Notes: generated from the sequence alone by a model not told the origin. Positions 26,598 through 36,079 are shown, numbered from the stretch's first letter. The stretch: 64,000 bases of DNA from G963677325 sp963677325 (GCA_963677325.2 CAXXGM010000002.1:186001-250000); one strand, 5' to 3'. Numbers and translations are program-made.

Positions 26598-26650
26598 AGC
26601 TATAAAACAAGTTTAATGAATAATGAATATATCGCTGCTTATCATTCGTT

Positions 26651-27676
26651 CTACATTATGTAATTGAATAAAAATCCTACCATCATTATCCCAATCCCAA
26701 CTATACCAATGAAAGTAAGAATTAATGGGAGTTTAAGTACCTTTCTGAGGATGATCATTTCAGGAAGAGAAAGACCAATAACCGACATCATAAAGGCCAG
26801 GGCCGTTCCCAGAGAAGCTCCTTTTTCAATTAAAACAGAGACAATGGGTACAATTCCTGCAGCATTAGAGTATAAAGGTATTCCGATCAGGACAGATAAA
26901 GGGATAGAGTACCAGACTGTTTTGCCCATCAGAGAGGCCATAAAATCCTGTGGAACATAACCATGAACTCCGGCTCCCACTAAAATACCTGCAGCAACAT
27001 AAATCCAGACCTTACCAACGATCTCCCTTACCGCAGAATATCCTGAGTTAATTCTTTCGTCAAGGGATATTTTCTCCTCCTTCAAATCAGAATTGCCAAA
27101 ATGAGATTGATAAACCCAAGGCTCTACCCACTTCTCAAGATGAAGTAGCCCGATTAAATAACCTGATACAATAGCAATGATCAGACCTGTTATAATGTAA
27201 ATAGCAGCGATCTTCCAGCCAAATAATCCATATAAAAGAATTATTGCTACTTCATTTATCATTGGTGAGGAAATAAGAAATGAGAATGTAATTCCAATCG
27301 GGACTCCAGATTCGATAAATCCTAAAAACAAAGGTATCGCAGAACAGGAACAAAAAGGTGTGACAACACCAAGAGATGCCGCCATAATATTTCCTGTGAT
27401 CGTTTTCTTTCCTTCCAGAGCCTTTCGGGTCCGTTCAGGAGTAAAAAAGGTTCTGATAACTCCAACAACGAATATTATCAGGACAAGCAAAAGAATTACT
27501 TTGGGAAATTCAAAGATAAAAAAACGAATGGCTTCAGTCAGATGATCACCTTTCACCAATCCGAATCCTGATTCAATTAACCAATCGGTAAACGGTTGAA
27601 GAGTTCTGTAAAGCAAATACCAGACAGGCAATAAAAGAATTGGGATTAACTGTTTATTTTTTAATGCAATATTCAT
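26651..27676 (-). CDS. Permease of the ArsP_1/DUF318 (YraQ) family
   Basis: About 341 residues, eight or more helices. Two copies of the family motif are visible: TPFCSCSAIPLFLGF with Cys109 and Cys111, and PLYSNAAGIVPIVSVL. In ArsP such cysteines bind trivalent organoarsenicals for export. The start at 27676 (MNIALKNK), 7 bp after the arsG stop, is preferred over the longer frame that overlaps arsG. The short cytoplasmic loop between the halves (about residues 190-215) is charged. Confidence 0.82.
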   Translation of the reverse strand: MNIALKNKQLIPILLLPVWYLLYRTLQPFTDWLIESGFGLVKGDHLTEAIRFFIFEFPKVILLLVLIIFVVGVIRTFFTPERTRKALEGKKTITGNIMAASLGVVTPFCSCSAIPLFLGFIESGVPIGITFSFLISSPMINEVAIILLYGLFGWKIAAIYIITGLIIAIVSGYLIGLLHLEKWVEPWVYQSHFGNSDLKEEKISLDERINSGYSAVREIVGKVWIYVAAGILVGAGVHGYVPQDFMASLMGKTVWYSIPLSVLIGIPLYSNAAGIVPIVSVLIEKGASLGTALAFMMSVIGLSLPEMIILRKVLKLPLILTFIGIVGIGIMMVGFLFNYIM

Positions 27677-27683
27677 GTTAATG

Positions 27684-28382
27684 TCAAATGAAAGCTTTGA
27701 AAGAGTAGACCAATCCAATAATGATAAACAGAACCGAAATGATGCGCCGAAACCAGAATTCGAAACTTTTTACCTTGTTGTACAACTTCCCTGTTGAGCC
27801 GACAGAAAAGGCCAAAATCCAGGCGAAGACAATTACCGGAATGCCTGTAGCAATGGCAAAAACAAGAGGCAGGTAAAGACCTCCAGCACTTGAAATGGTC
27901 ATGGGTATCAGCATTCCAAAAAAGAGCACTCCACTGTAAGGGCAGAAAGCCATAGCGAAAACAATACCCAACAATAATGAATAAGTATATCCCCGTTTGA
28001 TTCTTTTATCCAACCCTGAAGTCAATCTATTAATTCCAGGGAAATTGATCTTTATTATTTCAAGCATAAGAAGCCCTGTGAGAATAAGAAAAGGACCCGT
28101 AAACTTCTCACCGTATTTTTGGAAGAATCCTGAGAACTGAAATTGATCGGCACCAAGGTAAATTATTAAGGCAATTGAAATATAGGATATAGACCGGCCT
28201 AAAGTATATAGTAAACCATTTATAAAAACTCTGTTCCGGTTTTCAATGTCTTTACTGACAAAACCTATTGCAGTAATGTTGGTGGCAAGAGGACAAGGAC
28301 TAATTGCTGTCATGAAGCCAAGCACCAGGGCAGAAAACCACGGCATGTTACTGTTTTCAAACAGAGTTGTGAGAAAATTCAT
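27684..28382 (-). CDS. arsG: CcdA/DsbD-like membrane protein, ArsG-type aromatic arsenical exporter
   Basis: 232 residues, six helices, with paired cysteines in ISPCPLATN (Cys30) and AFCPYSGVLFFG, as in CcdA/DsbD electron carriers. In ars clusters this form is called ArsG, a permease for trivalent amino-aromatic arsenicals, always next to ArsF. It overlaps arsF by 4 bp. A simple thiol-electron carrier role serving the neighbouring thioredoxin-like proteins is an alternative. Confidence 0.72.
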   Translation of the reverse strand: MNFLTTLFENSNMPWFSALVLGFMTAISPCPLATNITAIGFVSKDIENRNRVFINGLLYTLGRSISYISIALIIYLGADQFQFSGFFQKYGEKFTGPFLILTGLLMLEIIKINFPGINRLTSGLDKRIKRGYTYSLLLGIVFAMAFCPYSGVLFFGMLIPMTISSAGGLYLPLVFAIATGIPVIVFAWILAFSVGSTGKLYNKVKSFEFWFRRIISVLFIIIGLVYSFKAFI

Positions 28383-28795
28383 TCTTTATAATTTACAAGC
28401 TGGTCGACTTTCTCTTTTATAATAGATTTCAGTTTTAAGGGATTTGGAATTGCATATAAAAATCCTTCGTTGGTGAGATTAATTTTTCTGTTCCCTTTTA
28501 CAATAAGAAGTGTTTGCCCTGAAATCTTAAGTTTTTCGCCAAGAGCTTTTCCTTCTTTATCTTCCAAATTGACTGATAGAAAGCTAATTTCCCCATCTTT
28601 AACCATTTGGGGGTAAAGAGTTAGAATATCGTTTTTAGCTTCAGCTTCCACTGTTCTGCAAGTAACACATCTTGCAGAGAAATGAAAATAATAAGCTTCA
28701 ATTTTATTGTTTTCTGCCTGTCTGATCTCATTGCCATTACCGGCAATTGCGAAAAGAGGTAAAAGCAAAACGATTGCAAAAATCAGATTCTTCAT
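28379..28795 (-). CDS. arsF: ArsF-family thioredoxin-like protein
   Basis: 138 residues with a cleavable signal peptide (1-18) and a thioredoxin-like fold with redox motif CVTC at 43-46 and VNLEDKEGKALGEKLKISG. This family is named ArsF, a subunit of the nitro-aromatic-arsenical reductase of arsEFG operons. Export to the periplasm is expected, where it could exchange electrons with the membrane CcdA-like partner. It is coupled to arsG by a 4-bp overlap. Confidence 0.72.
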   Translation of the reverse strand: MKNLIFAIVLLLPLFAIAGNGNEIRQAENNKIEAYYFHFSARCVTCRTVEAEAKNDILTLYPQMVKDGEISFLSVNLEDKEGKALGEKLKISGQTLLIVKGNRKINLTNEGFLYAIPNPLKLKSIIKEKVDQLVNYKE

Positions 28796-28800
28796 GATCT

Positions 28801-29046
28801 TTATTTTTTTTGATTAGTGGTTACAAATTCCATGATCTCAGTTTTTGATGGTATTCTACCGGTTGACATTACTATTTGATCGATAACCAGTGCAGGTGTA
28901 CTCATTACTCCGTAAGAAATAATCTTCATAATATCCTCTACTTTTTCGATCTCTGCCTCCACACCATTTTGAGCTACCACCTCTCTGGTCAATCTTTCCA
29001 GTTCTTTGCATTTCGAACATCCGGTTCCTAAAACTTCTATCTTCAT
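28801..29046 (-). CDS. Small thioredoxin/glutaredoxin-like protein (TM0996/MTH895 type)
   Basis: 81 residues: beta strand MKIEVLGTG, redox motif CSKC at 10-13 and the cis-Pro segment MSTPALVIDQ. It is a cytoplasmic mini-thioredoxin and the natural electron donor for its neighbours. It may be the ArsE-like partner of ArsF, but I cannot separate that from the general TM0996 family. It is first in the structural part of the cluster, 50 bp after arsR. Confidence 0.8.
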   Translation of the reverse strand: MKIEVLGTGCSKCKELERLTREVVAQNGVEAEIEKVEDIMKIISYGVMSTPALVIDQIVMSTGRIPSKTEIMEFVTTNQKK

Positions 29047-29055
29047 ACTTTCACT

Positions 29056-29080
29056 GTTCGTGATTCGTAAAACAACGAAC
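29056..29080. promoter_or_regulatory. Possible ArsR operator, GTTCGT-N13-ACGAAC
   Basis: An inverted repeat between arsR and the thioredoxin-like gene, 10 bp upstream of the latter's start. It uses the same half-site (GTTCG/CGAAC) as the repeat before arsR. Confidence 0.5.
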
Positions 29081-29096
29081 CATTTGATTAAATTTT

Positions 29097-29399
29097 TTAT
29101 ATTTTGAGGTATTTCTTAAATAAAATCTGAGCTTCTTTCCAGTTCTCTTTATTTATACAGTATTTAATTCGAGGGGCTTCAATCTCGCCTTGGATCAACC
29201 CTGCTTCCTTTAATTCCTTCAGATGCTGTGAAAGAGTAGATTTAACAATGGGAAGATATTCAGTCAGATCACCACTGTAACAGCAAGACTGATTTGAAAG
29301 CAATTCCAAAACAAACATTCTGATTGGATGTCCCATTGCTTTTGCATAACGTGCAGCCTTCTTTTGCTCTTCAGTAATAATGTTCCTGCTATTATTCAT
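29097..29399 (-). CDS. arsR: ArsR/SmtB-family metalloregulator
   Basis: About 100 residues from ATG 29399 (MNNSRN): winged helix-turn-helix with the family signature MGHPIRMFVLELL and recognition region VKSTLSQHLKELKEAGLI. A Cys pair, Cys39-Cys40 (SNQSCCYSGDL), lies where the arsenic-sensing CVC site of ArsR normally is. It should repress the ars genes until As(III) binds. A longer in-frame start (29480) exists but would put the operator inside the gene and adds a non-family sequence. Confidence 0.88.
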   Translation of the reverse strand: MNNSRNIITEEQKKAARYAKAMGHPIRMFVLELLSNQSCCYSGDLTEYLPIVKSTLSQHLKELKEAGLIQGEIEAPRIKYCINKENWKEAQILFKKYLKI

Positions 29400-29420
29400 T
29401 GTTCGTATTATACCGAACAA
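29399..29420. promoter_or_regulatory. Probable ArsR operator, TTGTTCG-N8-CGAACAA
   Basis: A perfect 7-bp inverted repeat with an 8-base spacer directly at the arsR start, the expected place for autorepression. Confidence 0.6.
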
Positions 29421-29539
29421 ATCTAAAATAAATATTTTAATAAACGAAAATATATTTTCAATTTTTTCTTTCCGTTTCACATAAGCTGGATTCTGACCAT
29501 TAATGATCCAATGACCTAACCTGGCTTTAAATATGATAC

Positions 29540-30685
29540 TTATATTTTCACAATTAAATGTTCATCGAGTTCTTTTTCATGCATAATGTCTTCAAGACTT
29601 TCAGGACGAATCAAACCATTTTCAATAGCATGTTGGGCCGCATAAACAGTATCTTTTATTAACAGCATTTCGACTCCTTGTAACTTTAAAGCTGTTCCAA
29701 TAACCAGAACTCTTTTCTCCCTTGACTTTCTGATATCCCGAATGTAAACAGCCAAAATTCTTCCCGGGAATTCGGTCGCTATCTGTTGATAAACTTCAGC
29801 ATCTTTTTGTCCGCTATCTCCAATTAAGACAAAATTCAAGTGATTATAAGTACTCATAATACTGCGGATCTTATCAAGCTTGTGGGGATGTTTGGCAATA
29901 GCCCTTTTTTTCTTGATTAGTTTCCTTGGCTTAAATGCCTTTAATTCCTGTAAAAGCATGACTCCTTTAGGGATTTTCCGGAAGTTAGTGAAATCAGTCA
30001 ACAGGTCAAACAAATTCCATTGGCTGTTTGAAACATAAAAGATTGGATTAAGGCGATCGCCCTTACAACCTTTATTTAAGGCTCTGTAAAATCCTGCAAC
30101 TCCTTCAAAAGGTAATCTGGTATAAGCATTCTTAAAAAACATGAGCCGGAGTTTTCGGAGAATATGGGTGGAGTGAGAAACAAGAATTGTATCATCAATA
30201 TCCGAAATTACTCCATACCTGCTGTCACCAGGTTTTATCAGCAATACTTTTCCCATGGTCTGAACGTTTTCAGTCGTATTGTACGGATTATCCACAACCT
30301 CAAGTTTTATTTCTATCCAGGGATGGTTTGGAATCGGAATATTTTTATTCTTAAGACTGATATTGAATCTGAATATACCAAGTTGATCCGATATTGAAGT
30401 TTCTTCCAATCCTAAAAATGTGGCTTTTACTTTAATATCCGGTATCTCGTCTGAAATAAAACGTCTTATCATGGCAACAAAATTTTGCCACTTGGTATGG
30501 GATGGCTCAGGTTTCTCAAGTCCCTTGTCCTCTGAAATACAGCCGATAAAAAAGATTTCATTCTCATTCCCATATCCCGAATAAGGAATGATTACCGGAA
30601 GGCCGAGCCACCCAAGTTCCCTTTTCAACCATATTCTTAATTTTTTTAAAAGGTGCAATCTTTTAAACCATCTATTTGCTTTCAA
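29540..30685 (-). CDS. APP1-type phosphatidate phosphatase (DUF2183)
   Basis: 381 residues. The APP1 catalytic domain starts around residue 155 with the HAD-like motif DIDDT at 162-166; the second motif VSNSQWN and the third IGDSGQKDAEVY follow. APP1 enzymes dephosphorylate phosphatidate to diacylglycerol. The start is TTG at 30685, since no ATG occurs before residue 72 and the N-terminal half is needed. Its neighbour across 120 bp is a diacylglycerol-kinase-family gene on the other strand, which fits a lipid phosphate cycle. Confidence 0.82.
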   Translation of the reverse strand: MKANRWFKRLHLLKKLRIWLKRELGWLGLPVIIPYSGYGNENEIFFIGCISEDKGLEKPEPSHTKWQNFVAMIRRFISDEIPDIKVKATFLGLEETSISDQLGIFRFNISLKNKNIPIPNHPWIEIKLEVVDNPYNTTENVQTMGKVLLIKPGDSRYGVISDIDDTILVSHSTHILRKLRLMFFKNAYTRLPFEGVAGFYRALNKGCKGDRLNPIFYVSNSQWNLFDLLTDFTNFRKIPKGVMLLQELKAFKPRKLIKKKRAIAKHPHKLDKIRSIMSTYNHLNFVLIGDSGQKDAEVYQQIATEFPGRILAVYIRDIRKSREKRVLVIGTALKLQGVEMLLIKDTVYAAQHAIENGLIRPESLEDIMHEKELDEHLIVKI

Positions 30686-30805
30686 TCGCTAAGAAATTAA
30701 ATGATAATAAGACCAAAATACATTTTCTAAAATACATTTTCCGATTTAATTTGTTATTTTACGTGGAAACAAGATTTTTTGATATCTATCCTTGAAGATT
30801 TATAA

Positions 30806-31708
30806 ATGATAAGAGAAATAGGTAAAGTACTTTTTGTTGTAAATCCGGTTTCAGGAGGAATAGACAAATCAGAATTAATGGATCATATCGAAGATTTTAC
30901 AGAAAAAAATTATCTTATTTACAGGATCTTCTATACCACTGAATTTGAAGGACTGAAGAATCTAAAAAGTGAGATTAAAGATTTCGAACCGGTCATTATT
31001 GCTGCAGTAGGAGGAGACGGAACCTGCAACTTAGTAGGAAGTGCAATCGTCAGAACAGATATTTCACTGGCCATTATTCCTTTGGGTTCTGCAAATGGCC
31101 TTGCCACAGAACTTGGAATTCCCAAAAACCTGGAGAGTTCGTTAAATCTTATTATGTCTGGAGGAACAAAAATAATAGACACCATTCTTATTAATAATAA
31201 ATTATGTCTTCATATCAGTGATATTGGGCTGAATGCACGAGTAATCAAACGATTTGAAAAAGATAAAATCAGAGGTATATACTCCTACATCAGACATTTT
31301 TTTAAAGAGCTTTGGGGAGCCCGGCCTTTCAAATTTACCCTGATCTTCGAGAGCGGCAAAGCAATCAAAAAGAAAGCTTATGTTGTGGCTCTTGCCAATG
31401 CGAGCAAATACGGTACAGGAGCAATAATCAATCCGAATGGGATAATTGATGACGGAAAATTTGAAGTTGTAATTGTTAAACCTTATTCATTCTTTGGCTT
31501 TTTTTCCATAGCTGCGGCCATTTTCATGGGTTATCTTGATAAGGTCAAGTATGCCGAAATCGAAAGCTTTGAAAGTATAAAGATCATTAAGGATAAATAC
31601 CAGCCTCTACATATTGATGGAGAAATCCAGGATGATTCAAATATTGTAGAGGCTAAAATAAATCCACTTTCTTTAAAGGTCATAATACCTTTACAGCAAC
31701 CAGATTAG
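30806..31708 (+). CDS. Diacylglycerol kinase / sphingosine-kinase-family lipid kinase (YegS-like)
   Basis: 300 residues with the DAGK catalytic motifs: NPVSGG near 13-18, the ATP-binding GGDGT at 69-73, PLGSANGLATELGIP, and a C-terminal beta-sandwich ending PLHIDGEIQ. Such proteins phosphorylate diacylglycerol or long-chain bases. Bacteroidota make sphingolipids, so either substrate is possible. Confidence 0.85.
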   Translation: MIREIGKVLFVVNPVSGGIDKSELMDHIEDFTEKNYLIYRIFYTTEFEGLKNLKSEIKDFEPVIIAAVGGDGTCNLVGSAIVRTDISLAIIPLGSANGLATELGIPKNLESSLNLIMSGGTKIIDTILINNKLCLHISDIGLNARVIKRFEKDKIRGIYSYIRHFFKELWGARPFKFTLIFESGKAIKKKAYVVALANASKYGTGAIINPNGIIDDGKFEVVIVKPYSFFGFFSIAAAIFMGYLDKVKYAEIESFESIKIIKDKYQPLHIDGEIQDDSNIVEAKINPLSLKVIIPLQQPD

Positions 31709-31744
31709 GCTATTTTTAGAAAAATACAGTTCCGGATCTTTTGC

Positions 31745-32557
31745 TCAGAGTCCGGCAACTAATTCTTTAATGATAAAACTGGCAACAGGTTCGGCTCTTT
31801 TGGCTACCTTCTGTACTTCCTCATGAGTTACTTCCTTTATCTCTCCAGGCGCTCCGCTGTCGGTAATTATAGAAATTCCAAATACTCGCATTCCCATGTG
31901 TTTTGCCACGATCACTTCCGGAACGGTTGACATGCCAATTGCATCCCCACCAAGAATACGAAACATCTTATATTCAGCAGGTGTTTCGTAAGTAGGTCCC
32001 GGTACTCCCACATAAACCCCCTCCCTGAGACTAATCCCATGTTCCAAAGCAATTTCAAATGCTTTATTACGTAGATTTTTTTCGTATACCTCGTTCATAC
32101 TTGGGAAACGGGGACCAAGCTCATCCAGGTTTGGACCAAGAAGAGGATTCGTTCCAAAAAAATTTATATGATCGGAAATAACCATGATATCACCAACTTT
32201 GAAATCAGGGTTTAATCCTCCGCTTGCATTGGAAACAAATAAAGTTTCTATCCCCAAAGTCTTAAAAACTCTCACCGGGAAAGTTACCTCGTTCATAGAG
32301 TATCCTTCATAAAAATGGAAACGCCCCTGCATGGCAAGAATAATCTTTCCACCGGTCTTTCCAAGTATAAGCTGACCTTTATGACCCTCAACCGTAGATA
32401 TGGGAAAACCTGGTATTTCATTATACCTGATTGTTTGCAGAACTTCGATCTGGGTTTCCAGTCCACCCAATCCGGTTCCAAGAATTATGGCTGCCTCAGG
32501 TTGGCAGTTTATTCTTTCTTGAATGAAGGTTGAAATTGATTCTATTTTCTCTAACAT
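31745..32557 (-). CDS. punA: Purine nucleoside phosphorylase I (PNP, trimeric type)
   Basis: 270 residues: phosphate site GTGLGG (27-32), GRFHFYEG, the PNP signature region LFVSNASGGLNPDFKVGDIMVI, the purine site YETPAEY and GMSTVPEVIVAKH. It cleaves (deoxy)inosine and guanosine with phosphate. Its first 62 bases overlap the 3' end of lpxK in another frame, which is unusually long. Confidence 0.94.
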   Translation of the reverse strand: MLEKIESISTFIQERINCQPEAAIILGTGLGGLETQIEVLQTIRYNEIPGFPISTVEGHKGQLILGKTGGKIILAMQGRFHFYEGYSMNEVTFPVRVFKTLGIETLFVSNASGGLNPDFKVGDIMVISDHINFFGTNPLLGPNLDELGPRFPSMNEVYEKNLRNKAFEIALEHGISLREGVYVGVPGPTYETPAEYKMFRILGGDAIGMSTVPEVIVAKHMGMRVFGISIITDSGAPGEIKEVTHEEVQKVAKRAEPVASFIIKELVAGL

Positions 32558-33608
32558 AATTAATTATTTTTTGATCAAAATCTTTACCACCATTATTGAG
32601 AAAACTGATTGTCAGTGGGATATAAAAAATATTACACTTAATCTGATCAGGGACGCTGACCAATTCGCGGATGCGTACCATATCTTTTTCAGTCGTAATA
32701 ATAATTCTGTTTTCCTTTGGTAAAGAGTCGAATTTAGACAGAACCAGATCCATATCCTTATTCGTATAGGTGTGATGATCAGAAAAATTGATATGCTGTA
32801 TGATATGAGATTGGTGAATAAGATAGTTTTTCAAAGGAGTCGGATTTGCAATTCCTGTCACTAAAAGAATGGCCCGGCCATTCAGTACCAGAGCCTTGAG
32901 ATATTGACCACCGGATTCAATTACATCAGGATACACTGGTTGAGCAAACCCATATTCCAGTCTGGTAAAATATAAATTCTGATAAGGTCGAATGGTAAGT
33001 TCTTTCGTGATGATCCGCTCTTCAATAGGCTTTAGTTCAGGTGGGCATTTGGTTACGATAATAATATTTGCCCTGCTCCTGTTCGAGGCCGATTCGCGAA
33101 GTCGTCCGAATGGCAAAAGGGAATCCTTTGTAATCAGACGATCAAAATCAGTGAGAAGAATATTCAATCCAGGAGTCACATACCGGTGTTGATAAGCATC
33201 ATCGAGAATTATCATATCAGGATTTTCAGGTAATGCAAGAAGTTTTTCAATCCCCCTCACCCGTTTGGCATCAACAGCCACAATCACATCATCAAACTTG
33301 ATTTTCATTTGCAGAGGCTCATCTCCGACCTGCTTTACTGTCGAACCGGCTTCTGCAATCAAAAATCCCCTGGTTTTCCTTTTATATCCCCTGCTTAGAG
33401 TAGCTACCTTTAAAGAATTCTTAAGCAACCTGATAATGTATTCGGTATGGGGGGTTTTACCTGTTCCCCCAACGGTGATGTTTCCCACAGAAATTATGGG
33501 AAAATCAAATTCACGGGAGGAAAGAATTTTCAGATCGAACATTTCATTCCGTAGTCCGACAATCATCCCATAAATCAATGAAAAAAATTTCAGGAAGAAA
33601 GATTTCAC
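32496..33608 (-). CDS. lpxK: Tetraacyldisaccharide 4'-kinase LpxK
   Basis: 370 residues: membrane-associated N-terminus, Walker A GGTGKT at 47-52, and ILDDAYQHRYV, the LpxK signature after the basic switch region. It phosphorylates the lipid A precursor at the 4' position in the inner membrane. The start is GTG at 33608, which gives the normal N-terminal helix FFSLIYGMIVGLRNEMFDL. The C-terminal end runs 62 bp into punA. Confidence 0.94.
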   Translation of the reverse strand: MKSFFLKFFSLIYGMIVGLRNEMFDLKILSSREFDFPIISVGNITVGGTGKTPHTEYIIRLLKNSLKVATLSRGYKRKTRGFLIAEAGSTVKQVGDEPLQMKIKFDDVIVAVDAKRVRGIEKLLALPENPDMIILDDAYQHRYVTPGLNILLTDFDRLITKDSLLPFGRLRESASNRSRANIIIVTKCPPELKPIEERIITKELTIRPYQNLYFTRLEYGFAQPVYPDVIESGGQYLKALVLNGRAILLVTGIANPTPLKNYLIHQSHIIQHINFSDHHTYTNKDMDLVLSKFDSLPKENRIIITTEKDMVRIRELVSVPDQIKCNIFYIPLTISFLNNGGKDFDQKIINYVRENRINFNLHSRKNKLPT

Positions 33609-33727
33609 TATATATAGATGTTTATTCTTAATTCGTTCAACTTAGTCTTTAGGCTATCGTCTGTAGGCTATAGAAACGAAAATCTAACACCTTACCTAAA
33701 GCCTATTCGTAATTCGTAATTTACTTC

Positions 33728-35506
33728 TTAATTTATTTCCACATTATACGGCATCCGGGCGTAAATTCCTTTCATGTGAGATTCCCGGGTAAAATCTTCA
33801 TACAGCTTATAAGAATCTCCAAGTCTGTTTTGCAGAAATTTCATCTGCATGTCAGTAGAAAATTTCTTCATCAATTCCTCAAAAGTATCCTTCAATTTAG
33901 GAAGTTCCTTTATTTTGTATTGACTGATGGAGGCTTTTTCTGCAGCCAGTTTGATGGCATCATTTACACCACCTAACCTATCAACCAATCCTATTTCCTG
34001 GCCGTTCTCTCCGCTCCATACCCGACCTTGTCCAATGGAATCGATCGCTGTTGTAGATTTTTTCCTCCCCTCAGCCACGTGCGAAACAAAGGTTTTATAA
34101 ATATTTTCAACATGATTCTGCATAAGGTTCATTTCAAAGGGAGTCATTTTACGGGTAGTGGTTGGCATGTCTGAATGATCATTTGTGGTCACCTTATCAA
34201 AACTAATACCAATTTTGTCGGTTAAAAGACCGCTTAAATTAGGAATAAGGCCAAAAACCCCAATTGATCCGGTAAGGGTCGTAGGCTGAGCAACAATTGC
34301 GTCTGCTGCACAGGAAATATAATATCCTCCTGAAGCTGCATAGTCCCCCATAGAGACAACTACAGGTTTTACCTTCTCTGCAAGAGTGACTTCACGCCAA
34401 ATAACTTCGGAGCCAAAGGCTGAACCTCCCGGGGAATTCACACGCAGAACGATAGCTTTTACAGCCGTGTCAAGTCTTGCTTCGCGGATTCCTTTAGAAA
34501 CTTCTTTGGAATCAATCTCCCGGCTGAAACCTGATTGGCTGTCTATTTCTCCTTCAGCGTACACCACCGCGATACGATTGTGTGTAATTGATTTCGACTC
34601 AGAAAGATTTGCCACTTTGGAATATTCGTTGACTGTGATAACAGGTATTTCGTCGTTGACAGCCAAACCGGTAAGTTTCCTGAAATCAGCCAGGACCTGA
34701 TCCCTGTATTTAAGATTATCAAAGAAACCATATTCCAAAGCTTTTTGAGGTAATTGATAAGTCATTACTTCATTAGCGTAGGCGTTCAGCTTTTCAGTCG
34801 AAATCTTTCTTTGCTTTGAAATGCCCTGAAGCACATAATTCCAGATACTTCTTAAATAAAAATTAGTCTGTTCGCGGTTAGCGTCACTCATTTTATCATA
34901 CAAAAATGGCTCCACGGCCGATTTGAATTTATTGTTTTTCCCACGAATCACCTGCATTTCAACGCCGAACTTATCCATCGCTTTCTTAAAAAATACATTT
35001 TCTGCATTCAGGCCTCTGAAATCAAAGGTCCCCATAGGATTCATTATCAAACTGTCTGCGACTGTTGCCAGATAGTAGGCCTTTTGGGAAATATCATCAG
35101 AATAAGCATATATAAACTTTCCGGAAGTTTTAAAATCCAGGAGAGCATTACGAATTTCCTCAACGGTTGCATACCCCTCATGGATATCTGATAGCTCCAG
35201 GTAAACACCTTTGATCCGGAAATCGGTCTTCGCTTTTTCAAGACAACTCAGAATCTGATTAATTCCGGTTGTAGATGGAGTTTTAAATCCGGGAAAATCT
35301 ATATCTTCCAGGGGGTTATTGGTCTTCCTCTCCACAATCTGATTATCCAGTTTTAACAGCAAAAGTGATCTATCTTTGATGCTGATAGTTTTATCCGAAA
35401 AAGTAGTAATGGCTGTTATAATACTGACCAAAACAAAGATAAAGAAAAAAGAAGCAACAATTATGGCGAGCAAAGAGGCGAAAAAAGCCTTCCAGAAAAT
35501 TTTCAT
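33728..35506 (-). CDS. sppA: Signal peptide peptidase SppA, 67K type
   Basis: 592 residues: N-terminal membrane helix (9-33), then two tandem S49 peptidase domains. The catalytic Lys lies in the first half (AYLATVADS-like helix, here KAYYLATVADSL) and the Ser in the second (GDYAASGGYYISCAADAI). SppA digests cleaved signal peptides in the inner membrane. It is divergent from folK, with promoters for both in the short gap. Confidence 0.94.
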   Translation of the reverse strand: MKIFWKAFFASLLAIIVASFFFIFVLVSIITAITTFSDKTISIKDRSLLLLKLDNQIVERKTNNPLEDIDFPGFKTPSTTGINQILSCLEKAKTDFRIKGVYLELSDIHEGYATVEEIRNALLDFKTSGKFIYAYSDDISQKAYYLATVADSLIMNPMGTFDFRGLNAENVFFKKAMDKFGVEMQVIRGKNNKFKSAVEPFLYDKMSDANREQTNFYLRSIWNYVLQGISKQRKISTEKLNAYANEVMTYQLPQKALEYGFFDNLKYRDQVLADFRKLTGLAVNDEIPVITVNEYSKVANLSESKSITHNRIAVVYAEGEIDSQSGFSREIDSKEVSKGIREARLDTAVKAIVLRVNSPGGSAFGSEVIWREVTLAEKVKPVVVSMGDYAASGGYYISCAADAIVAQPTTLTGSIGVFGLIPNLSGLLTDKIGISFDKVTTNDHSDMPTTTRKMTPFEMNLMQNHVENIYKTFVSHVAEGRKKSTTAIDSIGQGRVWSGENGQEIGLVDRLGGVNDAIKLAAEKASISQYKIKELPKLKDTFEELMKKFSTDMQMKFLQNRLGDSYKLYEDFTRESHMKGIYARMPYNVEIN

Positions 35507-35536
35507 ACTTTAAATGATTAGGTAAGAAATACTCGA

Positions 35537-35544
35537 TACTTTTG
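35537..35544 (+). promoter_or_regulatory. -7 promoter element for folK
   Basis: TACTTTTG matches TAnnTTTG, 50 bp before the folK ATG. The opposite strand carries TATATTTTG, which may serve sppA. Confidence 0.4.
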
Positions 35545-35593
35545 TTCCAAAATATAAATATTTCTTGAGATAATAACTACAAATTTAAAAACA

Positions 35594-36079
35594 ATGTCTG
35601 AAGTATTGCTCCTTTTGGGAGGAAACGTAGGTAATAAGCATAAAATATTTTCTGAATCATTGGAATTGATAAGAAAACAGGTAGGCCCCATTGTATCTGT
35701 TTCTTCAATCTATGAAACTGAACCTTGGGGATTTGTCTCGGATCTCTTCTGGAATCAAGCCATTCAGGTGGAAACACAGATGAAGCCGGAGCCATTGCTA
35801 AATGCGTTACTTCAAATCGAAAATGCGATGGGACGCAAGCGTATCAGTGAAGAATACGAAGCCCGCCCCATTGATATAGACATCATGTTCTACGATGATT
35901 TAATTATAAATACAGACCGGTTGACCATTCCTCATCCGCTGATAGGTCTAAGACAATTTGTTTTAACTCCTCTGAATGAAATCATTCCTGAAAAGATTCA
36001 TCCCGTAACAGGATTAAAGATCAGCGAAATGCTTCGCACCTGTCCTGATACTTTAAAGGTATTAAGAATTAATGGTTAA
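35594..36079 (+). CDS. folK: HPPK: 2-amino-4-hydroxy-6-hydroxymethyldihydropteridine pyrophosphokinase
   Basis: 161 residues with the HPPK motifs LLLGGNVGNK, SIYETEPWG, FWNQAIQVET and RPIDIDIMFYDD (the metal-binding Asp pair), and IPHPLIGLRQFVLTPL. It makes the pyrophosphate intermediate of folate synthesis. The last codons (Ile-Asn-Gly-stop) lie within a 7-bp tandem array, so the tail has been made from repeat DNA. Confidence 0.95.
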   Translation: MSEVLLLLGGNVGNKHKIFSESLELIRKQVGPIVSVSSIYETEPWGFVSDLFWNQAIQVETQMKPEPLLNALLQIENAMGRKRISEEYEARPIDIDIMFYDDLIINTDRLTIPHPLIGLRQFVLTPLNEIIPEKIHPVTGLKISEMLRTCPDTLKVLRING

